Assembly: GCA_016711125.1 (NCBI GenBank)
Contig: JADJTQ010000001.1
Location: 744,001-808,000 of the forward strand
Direction of reading: 5' to 3'
Length of the DNA: 64,000 nt
Source: Saprospiraceae bacterium
GTDB lineage: Bacteria; Bacteroidota; Bacteroidia; Chitinophagales; Saprospiraceae
Shown: positions 49,729 through 58,222 of the stretch, one piece after another
Position numbering within the stretch: position 1 is the stretch's first letter
How the letters are laid out: every line of letters begins with the position of its first letter
Translations under genes and position numbers: made by a program
Notes under the pieces: generated by a model
The model's database searches: none
What the model was told of the DNA's origin: nothing
The model's input: only the letters and a program-made list of their open reading frames with translations

Positions 49729-50538
49729 TTGAAGCAAATCAAAGTGCATATTCTTTTTCTGTTTTTGATGGGAGGCCTAGTATCATGCCAGAAAGGCGGG
49801 CACAATGATATTTCGGGAACATGGGTTTACAAGACAATCAACAAAGATCGCATAGTGAAGCCTTTTGAAACATTTTATCCTACAAGTTCTCCTTCACGGG
49901 AAAGTTTTCATGATATAGTATACATAGACTCTGAAAAGATTGACCATCCGCTGATGGGAATGAGAAACGGCTTTTCTATTGAACGTAAATTTACTTACTA
50001 CAGATTAGAAGCAGATAAGATTGTCTTTCAACGAGACTCCTTAGAATACGAGTACGATATTCAGATTACCGGTAACGACTTATGTATCGGAAATGGCAAA
50101 TTCTGTCTCACTAAGCAAGATCATGAACAAGGCCAAATCGATTCAACAATTTTCAAATTTGGAGTAAAGCAGGAATTTGGTCCCAATTACGAATTTTGGA
50201 TGAATTACCACTATTTGTCACCTGAGAGTATCTGCGAAATCAGATATGATAACTGGGCAGATGAGAACGATACGGACACAATAAGGTTAACTAAAGAAGA
50301 GAAATCTTATATTTTAACTATGTTGCAGCGAATACCAGATAATCAATTAGATCGAATTTACAATAACGGATTGTCAGATTGCACAGAAATCTCAATAGAT
50401 TTCTATGGTCCAAATGGTTGGAGAGGAATAGAGACATGCGGCCAGAAGAATGAGAATCCTTTTGAAATACGAGTATTGACTACTAATATGTTCTATATAT
50501 TGATCGACCACTTAAGGAAAGATGAACAAAGGCTATAA
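49729..50538 (+). CDS. Lipoprotein of unknown function
   Basis: 269 residues from TTG 49,729, which starts the signal MKQIKVHILFLFLMGGLVSC (lipobox LVSC, Cys20); no ATG gives a full signal. The mature part opens with GGHNDISGTWVYKTINK, suggesting a lipocalin-like barrel start, and ends with a charged helix. No catalytic motif. Only gene of cassette 49,705-50,593. Confidence 0.7.
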   Translation: MKQIKVHILFLFLMGGLVSCQKGGHNDISGTWVYKTINKDRIVKPFETFYPTSSPSRESFHDIVYIDSEKIDHPLMGMRNGFSIERKFTYYRLEADKIVFQRDSLEYEYDIQITGNDLCIGNGKFCLTKQDHEQGQIDSTIFKFGVKQEFGPNYEFWMNYHYLSPESICEIRYDNWADENDTDTIRLTKEEKSYILTMLQRIPDNQLDRIYNNGLSDCTEISIDFYGPNGWRGIETCGQKNENPFEIRVLTTNMFYILIDHLRKDEQRL

Positions 50539-50598
50539 CAATGCACAACCACGGCATGCCTCCTTCGTCGGCACAGCCGGGTGTGCTTGAACGTTAGC
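50534..50598 (+). other. attC of the lipoprotein cassette 49,705-50,593
   Basis: R'' AAGGCTATAAC against GTTATAGCC. Compact stem GCACAACCACGGCATGCC-TCCTTC-GTCGGCACAGCCGGGTGTGC. R' GTTAGC at 50,593. Confidence 0.85.
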
Positions 50599-50667
50599 GG
50601 TCATTGTGTTGACACCCACACATGCACAGACACTTTCGACAATATTTCAACTTTTTAGAAAATAAAT

Positions 50668-50715
50668 TTGCGAAACTGAAAAGTTGCACATATATTTGCA
50701 ACCAATTAGTTTCAC
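50668..50715 (+). promoter_or_regulatory. Promoter with an inverted-repeat operator before the DHFR/ArsR operon
   Basis: TTG (50,668-50,670), 20 bp, TATATTTG (50,691-50,698). Overlapping it, G(C/T)GAAACTNNNNNGTTGC (50,670-50,687) is repeated in inverse at 50,698-50,715, with a 10-bp spacer. The -7 box lies between the arms, as expected for a repressor site. The ArsR-type regulator in the same operon is the natural candidate. Confidence 0.7.
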
Positions 50716-50733
50716 AATTAAAAATAAATAAAA

Positions 50734-51294
50734 ATGAGAAAATTAAAATTGCAAGTGCAAATAACTGTTGACGGTTTTATTACAGGCACAAACGGAGAAA
50801 TGAATTGGATGGTTTATCCATGGACAAAAGACCTTAGTAAGTATGTTATGGGACTTACCGAGCCAACAGACACGATTGTACTCGGGAAAAATTTGGCAGA
50901 AGGATTTATCCCACACTGGGCTTCAACACCTGACGGAGAAGACCCGAAATTTGTTGACAAAATGAATGATGCAAAAAAAGTGGTATTTACTAAAACGCTT
51001 GACAAAGCAATTTGGAAAAATACCACTTTAGCTAAAGGGGATTTGACAGAAGAAATCTTGAAAATAAAAAATGAGACAGGAAAAGATATTATGGTTTATG
51101 GTGGGAGCCAATTTGTTTCATCATTAATTAAAAGTAATTTGATAGATGAATATTATCTTTTTATAAATCCGACAGCAATTGGTAACGGTCTTCCAATATT
51201 CAAAGAAATTAATCAAAACCTAAATTTGGAATTGGTGGAATGCAAAAAATTTGACTGTGGCATTGCAATAATGAAATATCTTCCAAAGAAATGA
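50734..51294 (+). CDS. Dihydrofolate reductase family (RibD C-terminal-like) protein, 1
   Basis: 186 residues. KLKLQVQITVDGFITG at the start, DTIVLGKNLAEGF, and DIMVYGGSQFVSSLI with the NADPH-binding GG mark the RibD_C/DHFR-like fold found in many small reductases. First gene of a four-gene cassette (50,594-52,558). It overlaps the next start by 4 bp. Confidence 0.85.
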   Translation: MRKLKLQVQITVDGFITGTNGEMNWMVYPWTKDLSKYVMGLTEPTDTIVLGKNLAEGFIPHWASTPDGEDPKFVDKMNDAKKVVFTKTLDKAIWKNTTLAKGDLTEEILKIKNETGKDIMVYGGSQFVSSLIKSNLIDEYYLFINPTAIGNGLPIFKEINQNLNLELVECKKFDCGIAIMKYLPKK

Positions 51295-51662
51295 AAAGAG
51301 TAAAAACCTCATTTTGGATTACCGCATTAATCATTACACTATGGTTTGGGATTGGACCATTATTTGCCTATGACGACCCGACAAGCGTAAAGGTAATAAT
51401 GCATTTGGGTTATCCTGTCTATTTTCCCTTAATGCTAACTTGTTTTAAAGTACTGGGTGTAATTGCGATTGTTATTCCGAAAATACCCAATAGAATTAAG
51501 GAGTGGGCGTATGCTGGTTTTGCAATTGATTTAATTTGTGCCAGTATTGGGTTTATTGTAATTGATGGATTTATTGCCGAGTTACTTTTACCAATTACGG
51601 CTTTCACAATCGTAATTATAAATTATTTTTGTTTTAGCAAAATTCAATACTCAAATGCGTAG
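51291..51662 (+). CDS. DoxX-like four-helix membrane protein
   Basis: 123 residues with four hydrophobic helices (about 9-26, 40-61, 70-93, 98-116). HLGYPVYFPLMLTCFKVLG and KEWAYAGFAIDLICASIGF are the usual DoxX-like family landmarks. Role unknown; these are often found beside ArsR-SRPBCC pairs. Overlaps the ArsR gene by 8 bp. Confidence 0.8.
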   Translation: MKRVKTSFWITALIITLWFGIGPLFAYDDPTSVKVIMHLGYPVYFPLMLTCFKVLGVIAIVIPKIPNRIKEWAYAGFAIDLICASIGFIVIDGFIAELLLPITAFTIVIINYFCFSKIQYSNA

Positions 51663-51975
51663 AGATGTTTTTCAAGCAATAGCTGACCCAACAAGAAGAG
51701 CAATAATAACACTTATCGCTCTTCAAGCTATGACACCAAATGCACTTGCAGAAAACTTTCAAACAACTCGGCAAGCCATATCAAAACACTTACGCATTTT
51801 GACAGAATGCGAATTGGTAAAGCAAGAACAAAAAGGCCGTGAAATTTATTACTCGCTTGAAATGAAGAAAATGAAAGAAATAGACAAATGGCTTGAAAAA
51901 TTTAGAAAAATTTGGGAAAGCAGATTTAATGAATTGGATAATGTTTTGGCGACAATTAAGAAAAAGAAAAAATGA
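51655..51975 (+). CDS. ArsR-family transcriptional regulator
   Basis: 106 residues of winged helix: DVFQAIADPTRRAIITLIA, ALAENFQTTRQAISKHLRIL (recognition helix) and KQEQKGREIYYSLE (wing). No metal-binding cysteines of the ArsR sensor type are present, which fits the SRPBCC-linked autorepressors. It probably binds the inverted repeat at 50,670-50,715. Confidence 0.9.
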   Translation: MRRDVFQAIADPTRRAIITLIALQAMTPNALAENFQTTRQAISKHLRILTECELVKQEQKGREIYYSLEMKKMKEIDKWLEKFRKIWESRFNELDNVLATIKKKKK

Positions 51976-52487
51976 GCAATGATTTACTAATGGATTTTTC
52001 CGTTGACAAAGCAAATAAACTAATTACGGTAAAAAGAGAATTTAATGCTGAACTTTCATTGGTTTGGGACGCATTTACAATTCCCGAAATATTGGACAAA
52101 TGGTGGGCGCCAAAACCTTGGCAATCAAAAACAAAATTTATGAACTTTATTGAAGGTGGGCAAAGGTTGTATGCTATGGTTTCGCCATCAGGAGAAGAAC
52201 ACTGGGGTTTGACAACCTACAAAAGTATCCAACATCAAAATTTATATAAGGGGTTTGACAATTTCTGCGACAAAGATGGAAACTTAACCATTGAATTGCC
52301 GCAGTCAAAATGGGTGACAAAATTCCACCCGATTGAAAACGGTAAAACTTTAGTTAAAATAAAAACGACATACAATGATTTGTCTCAACTTGAATCTATA
52401 ATACGTATGGGCTTTAAAGAAGGCTTGACAAAGGCAATGGAAGAATTGGACGTAATATTGACAACCGAAAAAACAACGAACCGCTAA
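51972..52487 (+). CDS. SRPBCC (AHSA1-like) domain protein, 1
   Basis: 171 residues of one START-like domain: VKREFNAELSLVWDAFTIPE, LDKWWAPKPWQSK and the C-terminal helix MGFKEGLTKAMEELD. Typical partner of the ArsR gene it overlaps by 4 bp. Probably binds a small hydrophobic ligand in the cytoplasm. Confidence 0.88.
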   Translation: MSNDLLMDFSVDKANKLITVKREFNAELSLVWDAFTIPEILDKWWAPKPWQSKTKFMNFIEGGQRLYAMVSPSGEEHWGLTTYKSIQHQNLYKGFDNFCDKDGNLTIELPQSKWVTKFHPIENGKTLVKIKTTYNDLSQLESIIRMGFKEGLTKAMEELDVILTTEKTTNR

Positions 52488-52563
52488 CAGCACCTAAGCA
52501 AAAAAACGGCTCGACCTAAACGCATAGAAAAGCCGTTTCTTCGCTTAGCTGCAAACCGTTAGC
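52483..52563 (+). other. attC of the DHFR/ArsR operon cassette
   Basis: R'' AACCGCTAAC against cassette start GTTAGCGGTC. Outer stem CAGCACCTAAGC/GCTTAGCTGC, inner AAACGGCT/AGCCGTTT. R' GTTAGC at 52,558. Confidence 0.85.
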
Positions 52564-52711
52564 GGTCATTGTAAAGCAACATCTTACTGACAATAAAAAT
52601 GACAAACAAATTAAAAATAGTGCTTAAAATGTTCGTTGGCTTTGAAGAACACTAACTTGAAAAAATATCGAATTGTTTTATGCTGTCAGACAAAATTCAT
52701 AATTTAAAAAA

Positions 52712-53302
52712 ATGGGAAAACTTATTTTAGAAACGCAGATCAGTATTGATGGTTTTATAGCTGACAAAAATGGTGGCACGAATTGGATGATTTGGAATTG
52801 GGGTCCAAATTGGACTTGGGACTTAAAACTTCAAAATTACATTATTGAGCTAAATCAATCTGCGAATGCAATTATTATTAGTAGTCAAATGGCTCAGGAA
52901 GGATTTAACTTTCATTGGCAAAATGTGAGCGAAAATGCAAATGACAAAATGCTTGCTTTGGCAAAACATATAACATCTACGCCAAAGTATGTTGCCTCAA
53001 ATTCTCTGACAAAAAAAAGCACCATTCCTGGCGGCTGGGAAAATACTCAAATTCTTAAAGGAAAATTAAAAGATTCTGTTTCTTCGTTAAAGAAAACTAT
53101 TGATGGCAATATTATCGTTTATGGCGGGGCAACACTTGTTTCAAACTTAATTAATGACGACCTCATTGACGAATATTATTTGGTAATAAATCCAGTTGCA
53201 TTAGGAAATGGCTTACCAATTTTTAGAGCCTTAAAACAATTGAATCCAATCCGAACAATAACATTTGAATGCGGTGTAGTTGTAGCACAATACAATAAAT
53301 AA
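52712..53302 (+). CDS. Dihydrofolate reductase family (RibD C-terminal-like) protein, 2
   Basis: 196 residues, related to the product at 50,734: KLILETQISIDGFIADKNGG, IIISSQMAQEGF and NIIVYGGATLVSNLIND. The upstream 150 bp contain only a very small ORF (MTNKLKIVLKMFVGFEEH) that may be a gene relic. First gene of the fused cassette 52,559-55,679. Confidence 0.85.
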   Translation: MGKLILETQISIDGFIADKNGGTNWMIWNWGPNWTWDLKLQNYIIELNQSANAIIISSQMAQEGFNFHWQNVSENANDKMLALAKHITSTPKYVASNSLTKKSTIPGGWENTQILKGKLKDSVSSLKKTIDGNIIVYGGATLVSNLINDDLIDEYYLVINPVALGNGLPIFRALKQLNPIRTITFECGVVVAQYNK

Positions 53303-53335
53303 GGGTTATCCTCCAGAAGAGAAAAACAACAAACC

Positions 53336-53348
53336 GCTAACAGCGGTC
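53336..53348 (+). other. Scar of a deleted attC
   Basis: GCTAAC (53,336-53,341, an R'' box) runs straight into AGCGGTC, the first bases of a following cassette after the cut (compare GTTAGCGGTC at 50,593 and 52,558). The whole stem and R' are gone, so two cassettes are now joined. Confidence 0.65.
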
Positions 53349-53379
53349 TTTGTAAAGGGGTAACACAGACATAAAAAAT

Positions 53380-53760
53380 ATGACCGAAGAACAATTAAAA
53401 AAACAGTTTCAACAAATAGAAGACAACTTCAATAAAGCTGTAATATCTGACAATGTTGATGAAATCAAAAAATGTATAACCAGCGACTGGGTTTTGGTAG
53501 ACAGTCAAGGTGGAATTATTCCGCAAGAAGGATTTTTTAGTGTTCTACAGCAAGGACAGCTTTCTCATTCAACTATGACAAAGGAAATTCTAAGAGTTAA
53601 AGTATATGGCGATATAGCATTAGTAACTGGTCGAGGACAAAACACGGGAACTTGGCAAGGGAAACCGATGGAAGCAGACGAATGGATTACAGACGTTTAT
53701 AAACAAGAAAATGGCAATTGGCTTTGTGTATTGACACATTTGACACCTGTAAAAAAATAA
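53380..53760 (+). CDS. SnoaL/DUF4440-like (NTF2-fold) protein
   Basis: 126 residues. IEDNFNKAVISDNVDEIKKCI (helical cap), DWVLVDSQGGIIPQEGFFSVL, and VYGDIALVTGRGQNTGTWQG followed by DEWITDVYKQENGNWLCV match the NTF2-like DUF4440 pattern. Small-molecule binding or catalysis unknown. Confidence 0.85.
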   Translation: MTEEQLKKQFQQIEDNFNKAVISDNVDEIKKCITSDWVLVDSQGGIIPQEGFFSVLQQGQLSHSTMTKEILRVKVYGDIALVTGRGQNTGTWQGKPMEADEWITDVYKQENGNWLCVLTHLTPVKK

Positions 53761-53766
53761 ACTGAT

Positions 53767-54174
53767 ATGAAAATTAATACTACAATTGTTCAAACAGGAA
53801 ACAATACAGGAATTGAAGTAACTGAACAACAGCTTGAAAAATTGGGCGGTGGTAAAAAACCGTTAGTTACAGTTACTCTTAATAATTATACCTATCGAAG
53901 TGCTGTTGGTAAAATGGGTGACAAATTTATGATAAGTTTGAGTGCCGAAAATCGTAAAGACGCAAATGTAAAAGGGGGCGATACCCTTGAAATAACTATT
54001 GAATTGGACACCAAACCAAGAACAGTAGAAATACCATTTGATTTACAAAAAGAATTCGATAAGAATAAAACAGCCAAAGCTAATTTTGAAAAATTAGCAC
54101 CAAGTAAAAAGAAAGAATTGGTTCGTTCTATAAATGATGCCAAAACAGTAGAAACAAAACTTAAAAAGAATTGA
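53767..54174 (+). CDS. DUF1905 / YdeI-OmpD-associated protein
   Basis: 135 residues. The N-terminal beta domain (TTIVQTGNNTGIEVTEQQLEKL, TVTLNNYTYRSAVGKMGDKF) is DUF1905. The C-terminal helices (IPFDLQKEFDKNKTAKANFE, LAPSKKKELVRSINDAKT) are of the bacteriocin-protection YdeI/OmpD-associated type. Starts 6 bp after the preceding gene. Confidence 0.85.
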   Translation: MKINTTIVQTGNNTGIEVTEQQLEKLGGGKKPLVTVTLNNYTYRSAVGKMGDKFMISLSAENRKDANVKGGDTLEITIELDTKPRTVEIPFDLQKEFDKNKTAKANFEKLAPSKKKELVRSINDAKTVETKLKKN

Positions 54175-54243
54175 GAAAGCAATTGAACAATTAATAAGCT
54201 AATAAACCATTTATTATGACTCTAAAAAATTAACATTCAGGAA

Positions 54244-54681
54244 ATGAAACTATCAATTATATTGAATTTATTATTAGTTAGCATATTGCTTTTAAGTAAG
54301 AATTCTTACGCACAAACTAATTCAAACCACAACTCAAACAAAACACAAATGGAAAACCAAGACTCATTACAAGTTAGTTTTATTGATAAGTTTTTTATAC
54401 CCAAAAATTCAATTGATGAATTCAAACAGAAAATGAAGTACAATAGAAACTTTGTAAGCAATCTTACAGGATATTTAAAAGGAGATGCTTTTGAACAAAA
54501 AGATAGTGAGGGTAATTTGACAATTATAACAATTGCTGTTTGGCAAAATCAAGAATACCTTGATAAGGCTAAAGTTTTAGTCCAGGCAGAGTTTAAAAGA
54601 ATCAACTTTAAGCCAGTTGAATTTTACGAACGCTTAAATGTTAAAATAGAAAGAGGTTTATATAAAAAACTAAACGATTAA
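54244..54681 (+). CDS. Exported antibiotic biosynthesis monooxygenase (ABM)-like protein
   Basis: 145 residues. Signal peptide residues 1-24 (ending SYAQ). The mature part has DKFFIPKNSIDEFKQKMKYN and ITIAVWQNQEYLDKAKVLVQ, the ferredoxin-like ABM fold. The family covers heme-degrading and quinol monooxygenases, and proteins with no assigned reaction. Confidence 0.78.
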   Translation: MKLSIILNLLLVSILLLSKNSYAQTNSNHNSNKTQMENQDSLQVSFIDKFFIPKNSIDEFKQKMKYNRNFVSNLTGYLKGDAFEQKDSEGNLTIITIAVWQNQEYLDKAKVLVQAEFKRINFKPVEFYERLNVKIERGLYKKLND

Positions 54682-55049
54682 TGGCAAAAGAAGAAATCAA
54701 ACAAGCAATTACAGATTTTGTAAAAGGTGGAGACAACAGCGACACTATACTTTTAGACAAAGTTTTACATAAAGACTTTCGGATTACTAATAATGGTTAT
54801 ATGGGAACAAATGGAGTTACCATTATCGACAAACAGAAATATTTATCAAACATCAAAGACGGTGTTTTCGGTGGTCTACCAAGAATTATGACAATTGAAA
54901 ATATGGACGAAAACAAAACTATTGCAAGTGTAAAACTTCGTTTGGAGAGTTCTGAAAATATTTTCATTTCATACAATTCTTTGGTTTTAGACACTGATAA
55001 TGAATGGAAAATAATAAATAATTTAGCTGTTGTAGAAAGCAAAAAATAA
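54681..55049 (+). CDS. NTF2-fold (SnoaL-like) protein
   Basis: 122 residues: IKQAITDFVKGGDNSDTILL, VLHKDFRITNNGYMG, IDKQKYLSNIKDGVFGG and TDNEWKIINNLAVV, a SnoaL-like pattern. The ATG shares one base with the preceding stop, so it is coupled. Confidence 0.8.
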   Translation: MAKEEIKQAITDFVKGGDNSDTILLDKVLHKDFRITNNGYMGTNGVTIIDKQKYLSNIKDGVFGGLPRIMTIENMDENKTIASVKLRLESSENIFISYNSLVLDTDNEWKIINNLAVVESKK

Positions 55050-55054
55050 AAACT

Positions 55055-55534
55055 ATGGAAAATAATAATTTAAAATATTCAGAAGCACAGATGCTAATCC
55101 GAAAACCTGTTTCAGAAGTTTTCCAAGCATTTATTGACCCAGCCCTGACTAAACATTTTTGGTTTACAGCCGGTAGCGACAAATTAGAAATCGGTAAACC
55201 CGTAACTTGGACTTGGGAAATGTATAATTTTTCGACAAAAGTAATTGCGACCGAAATTTTAACAGACAAAAAAATTAGTATTAATTGGTTTACGGCTGAC
55301 CCGCCAACAAAAGTTGATTTTGAATTCAAACCTTTGAGTGACGGGACAACTTTTGTAACAATAAAACATTACGGTTTTGACAAGACAGGAGACGAACTTA
55401 TTGAAACCCTTAAAGACTCAACAGGTGGTTTTACAATTGTGTTAGCAGGACTAAAAGCATTTTTAGAACATAATATTGACTTAAATCTAATTGCAGACAA
55501 ATTTCCAAAAGAAGTAGCTGAACACGGAAATTAA
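55055..55534 (+). CDS. SRPBCC (AHSA1-like) domain protein, 2
   Basis: 159 residues: SEAQMLIRKPVSEVFQAFID, TKHFWFTAGSDKLEIGKPVT and a C-terminal helix. Related to the SRPBCC protein at 51,972 but without a neighbouring ArsR. Last gene of the fused cassette. Confidence 0.88.
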   Translation: MENNNLKYSEAQMLIRKPVSEVFQAFIDPALTKHFWFTAGSDKLEIGKPVTWTWEMYNFSTKVIATEILTDKKISINWFTADPPTKVDFEFKPLSDGTTFVTIKHYGFDKTGDELIETLKDSTGGFTIVLAGLKAFLEHNIDLNLIADKFPKEVAEHGN

Positions 55535-55554
55535 TGCGGAGAAAACAACGAACC

Positions 55555-55684
55555 GCTAACAGGACCTACAAGAAATTGGCGGTTCAGTGGTTAAATGAAG
55601 CTTTGTGCTTCGTATCAAATTTTGTGGTGGCAGACAGGTTAGTGCTTCGAAATCGCCAACTTCTTGTAGCTGCAAAACGTTATC
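55555..55684 (+). other. attC (130-bp family) of the fused cassette 52,559-55,679
   Basis: R'' AACCGCTAAC against GTTAGCGGTC; the body is that of the 47,822 family with GGACCTAC for GCACCTAC. R' GTTATC at 55,679. Confidence 0.85.
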
Positions 55685-55813
55685 TCGGATTAAGAATGGA
55701 CATAGTTGTTCATTGCCTTGTAACAGTATCCTCATGGAAACAAGTACCTTAAGGTCTCTTAGTTCAGTGAGCGGGACCTCATGAAACACCCGTCAAACCT
55801 TTGAAAGATTATC

Positions 55814-55844
55814 TTGCATGATGTACCACAATTAGTTAACTTTG
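55814..55844 (+). promoter_or_regulatory. Promoter of the HigB/XRE cassette
   Basis: TTG (55,814-55,816), 20 bp, TAACTTTG (55,837-55,844), a full match. The ATG start at 55,848 is 3 bp further, so the message should be leaderless or nearly so. Confidence 0.7.
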
Positions 55845-55847
55845 AAC

Positions 55848-56186
55848 ATGAAGAAGATCCGTCATGTGGTTTATTTTAGGAGGTATTTTACGGACTTCTA
55901 TGATGCACAAACACACAAGGTTAGAGAAAAGATCGACTTGGGATTGTATTATCTGCAATATACTCAACAAATACCTGGTCGCTATGTAGGAGCAACGAGT
56001 GACAGTAATCTTTTCTATCTCCGTATCAAGCGAAGCAGCGATATCTACCGAATTTTCTTCTGCTATGATCATGGAAACTTAGTGGTGCTGATGAACGGTT
56101 TCACAAAGAAGACGCAAAAAACTCCAAAATCTGAGATTACAAGAGCAATAAAAATTAAAAAGGAATATTTCGATGGGAAAGACTAA
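55848..56186 (+). CDS. RelE/HigB-type (Gp49-like) toxin
   Basis: 112 residues from ATG 55,848 (the in-frame TTG at 55,842 is part of the promoter box). VYFRRYFTDFYDAQTHKVRE, YVGATSDSNLFYLRIKRSSD, IYRIFFCYDHGNLVVLMNGF and KKTQKTPKSEITRAIKIKKE are the RelE-superfamily strands with the basic C-terminus. Expected to cut ribosome-bound mRNA. Overlaps the antitoxin gene by 14 bp. Confidence 0.88.
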   Translation: MKKIRHVVYFRRYFTDFYDAQTHKVREKIDLGLYYLQYTQQIPGRYVGATSDSNLFYLRIKRSSDIYRIFFCYDHGNLVVLMNGFTKKTQKTPKSEITRAIKIKKEYFDGKD

Positions 56187-56472
56187 AAGCATAACAACAT
56201 TTGAGCAACACCTTAAAAACCAATACGGTGAACTCGGCACTGAAAGTAGAGACCAATTTGAGGCTAAGGCTAAATCTTTCATTATTGGTGAAATGCTCAA
56301 GGAGGAACGCCTACATGCAAAACTGACACAAGAAGAATTAGCGAATAAGATTGGTGCCAAGAAAAGTTATATTTCGAGAATTGAAAATGGAAAGACCGAC
56401 ATTCAATTGTCAACTCTATATAGGATTTTCGAGTTGGGCCTTGGCAAACGTATCACTGTTTCAGTGAATTAA
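56173..56472 (+). CDS. XRE-family antitoxin
   Basis: 99 residues. A helix-turn-helix at about 43-95: LHAKLTQEELANKIGAKKSYISRIENGKTD in two parts. The N-terminal part (FEQHLKNQYGELGTESRDQF) probably wraps the toxin. Partner of the toxin it overlaps. Confidence 0.88.
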   Translation: MGKTKSITTFEQHLKNQYGELGTESRDQFEAKAKSFIIGEMLKEERLHAKLTQEELANKIGAKKSYISRIENGKTDIQLSTLYRIFELGLGKRITVSVN

Positions 56473-56480
56473 TAACCCGA

Positions 56481-56547
56481 GATAACATTATGCAGCACGG
56501 CATGTCCGGCTATCGCCAGGCCACGACCGGCTGCACCGACCGTTAGT
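56481..56547 (+). other. attC of the HigB/XRE cassette
   Basis: R'' CCCGAGATAAC is the exact reverse complement of the cassette start GTTATCTCGG (55,679). Outer stem ATGCAGC/GGCTGCA. R' GTTAGT at 56,542. Confidence 0.85.
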
Positions 56548-56565
56548 AACCATAAACTGATAGCA

Positions 56566-57359
56566 ATGAAAAAGCTTAATATTTAATTTGTCATTTCTAA
56601 TCGTCTCGATAATAAGTTTTGGGCAAGCACCTAAGAAGACCGAAACGGCTATCTTGCAGGATAGTAGGCTATACTATGAAGTATATGGTGAGGGACAGCC
56701 ATTGTTTTTATTACACGGATTCTTTGGATCATCAAAATATTGGAAGCCTTACGTGAACGAATATGTAAATGATTTCGAGGTTTACGTGGTTGATTTAACA
56801 GGTCATGGGAATTCGTCTAATTTTAAAAACGACATCTCTATACCTGAAGCAGCAACTAATCTGCACGCCTTGATGCGATATCTTGATTTAAAACAGGTGA
56901 ATGCAATTGGGTTTAGCTATGGAGGAGATGTACTTTTTTAATCTCGCGGCAAATTATCCCGATATGGTTCAGTCAATGATTGCAATTGGAGGTTTGGGAA
57001 CTTGGGATGTCAATGACTATCCTGATTGGATTGAGTATTTTTCTTATGAAAACATAGACGAACTACAGTGGATAAAAACTCATCAGCCTGATGAAACACA
57101 AGCTAAATGGTTACTGGATCATTTCTCCAACTATGTGATATCGCTTAGTGATGAAAACATAGAGAATATCAAAGCCAATACATTGATTGTTTTGGGAGAT
57201 GATGATGATAGTATACCAGTAACTGAAGTAATCAGGGTCAGATCTTTTTTGCCTTCTTCTGATCTATGGATTGTTCCAAATAAAGGCCATAACGCCCACG
57301 AAGGTAACAACAAAGATCTTTTTATTAAGCTTTCAATGGAATTCTTGAAAAAAAATTAG
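56566..57359 (+). pseudogene. Alpha/beta hydrolase, frameshifted twice
   Basis: ATG 56,566 (MKKLNI) is out of frame with the rest of its signal peptide (LSFLIVSIISFGQA), so one break lies near 56,584. The body has YEVYGEGQPLFLLHGFFGSS (oxyanion HGF), VYVVDLTGHGNSS and the nucleophile elbow IGFSYGGDV. One extra T after GDVLF then breaks the frame; the other frame reads NLAANYPDMVQ and ends with the GDDDDSIPV acid and NKGHNAHEG His regions. Both breaks are homopolymer-like. The intact enzyme would be a secreted esterase/hydrolase. Only gene of cassette 56,543-57,445. Confidence 0.8.
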
Positions 57360-57371
57360 GACTAAACGGTT

Positions 57372-57450
57372 ACTAACAATATGTATAAAATCATAGCCGC
57401 ACAAAGCCTTTACACAAACCAAATCTACGATTCATACATTGATCGTTGTG
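57372..57450 (+). other. attC of the hydrolase cassette
   Basis: R'' GGTTACTAAC is the exact reverse complement of the cassette start GTTAGTAACC (56,542). CAATATGTATAAAATCATAG pairs imperfectly with CTACGATTCATACATTG. R' GTTGTG at 57,445. Found by the end-match rule rather than by its stem. Confidence 0.72.
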
Positions 57451-57484
57451 AAGCATTGTCGAAAACTAAACTGAGAACAAATCA

Positions 57485-58096
57485 ATGAATAAATTACTGA
57501 AGCTCATTATATTCCTACTAGCCTCCTCTCTAGTTGAGGCCCAAGAATTTCAGGGATATATATTATACCAGTACACTTATCTTGATTCCTTGGGACAAGA
57601 CATTACATCGGAGATGGGGCCTAAGATGGGGTTGGAACAGCATTACTTTATCCACGGTGGAAATTATGCTGGGGTCAACGAACACGGAGTACTTGTCCAA
57701 TTATACAATGCAAACACAAACACGTACTTCCTTGAGATGGGCGGTGAAATCAAATCTATTCCTGGTGATACCGAATTCCCCAAACAACTAGAGATACAGA
57801 AATCTGATAACCGGATTAAGGTTATGCAGCATGAATGTAATTCGATTGTATTTATCACAGAAATGGGTACAACAACTTACTACTTTAATGAGAACATCTC
57901 TATCGACGCAAACCACTATGACAAGCACAGGTTCGGAAACTGGTCTACATATTTAAGGGAGGCCAATGGTGCGATCCCTCTGAAATTCATGACTGCGATG
58001 AATGGCTTTACACAAATTGCGGAAGCAATAGAGATTGAAACAGAGAATGTTGATGATCAAAAATTTGACATCTTGAACTATATAAGAAAGGAGTAA
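57485..58096 (+). CDS. GLPGLI-family-like exported protein
   Basis: 203 residues with a signal cut after VEAQ (residue 20). FQGYILYQYTYLDSLGQDIT and QHYFIHGGNYAGVNEHG fit the Bacteroidota GLPGLI family (short strands, central ISIDANHYDKHRFGNW). These are abundant in Bacteroidota, and their function is not known. Only gene of cassette 57,446-58,161. Confidence 0.72.
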   Translation: MNKLLKLIIFLLASSLVEAQEFQGYILYQYTYLDSLGQDITSEMGPKMGLEQHYFIHGGNYAGVNEHGVLVQLYNANTNTYFLEMGGEIKSIPGDTEFPKQLEIQKSDNRIKVMQHECNSIVFITEMGTTTYYFNENISIDANHYDKHRFGNWSTYLREANGAIPLKFMTAMNGFTQIAEAIEIETENVDDQKFDILNYIRKE

Positions 58097-58101
58097 CGCT
58101 C

Positions 58102-58166
58102 CACAACAACGCATAGCTCGCCAGCCACCCTTCGGGATGTCCGATCGGCTATGCTTGGACGTTATC
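58102..58166 (+). other. attC of the GLPGLI-like cassette
   Basis: R'' GCTCCACAAC against the cassette start GTTGTGAAGC, one change in 10. Stem GCATAGCTCG / CGATCGGCTATGC with CCACCCTTCGGGATG at the tip. R' GTTATC at 58,161. Confidence 0.83.
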
Positions 58167-58222
58167 ATGCATGAGGAAAAAATGGACCCATATTGGGAAC
58201 ATTGTGTATCTTAGTGACGTTT

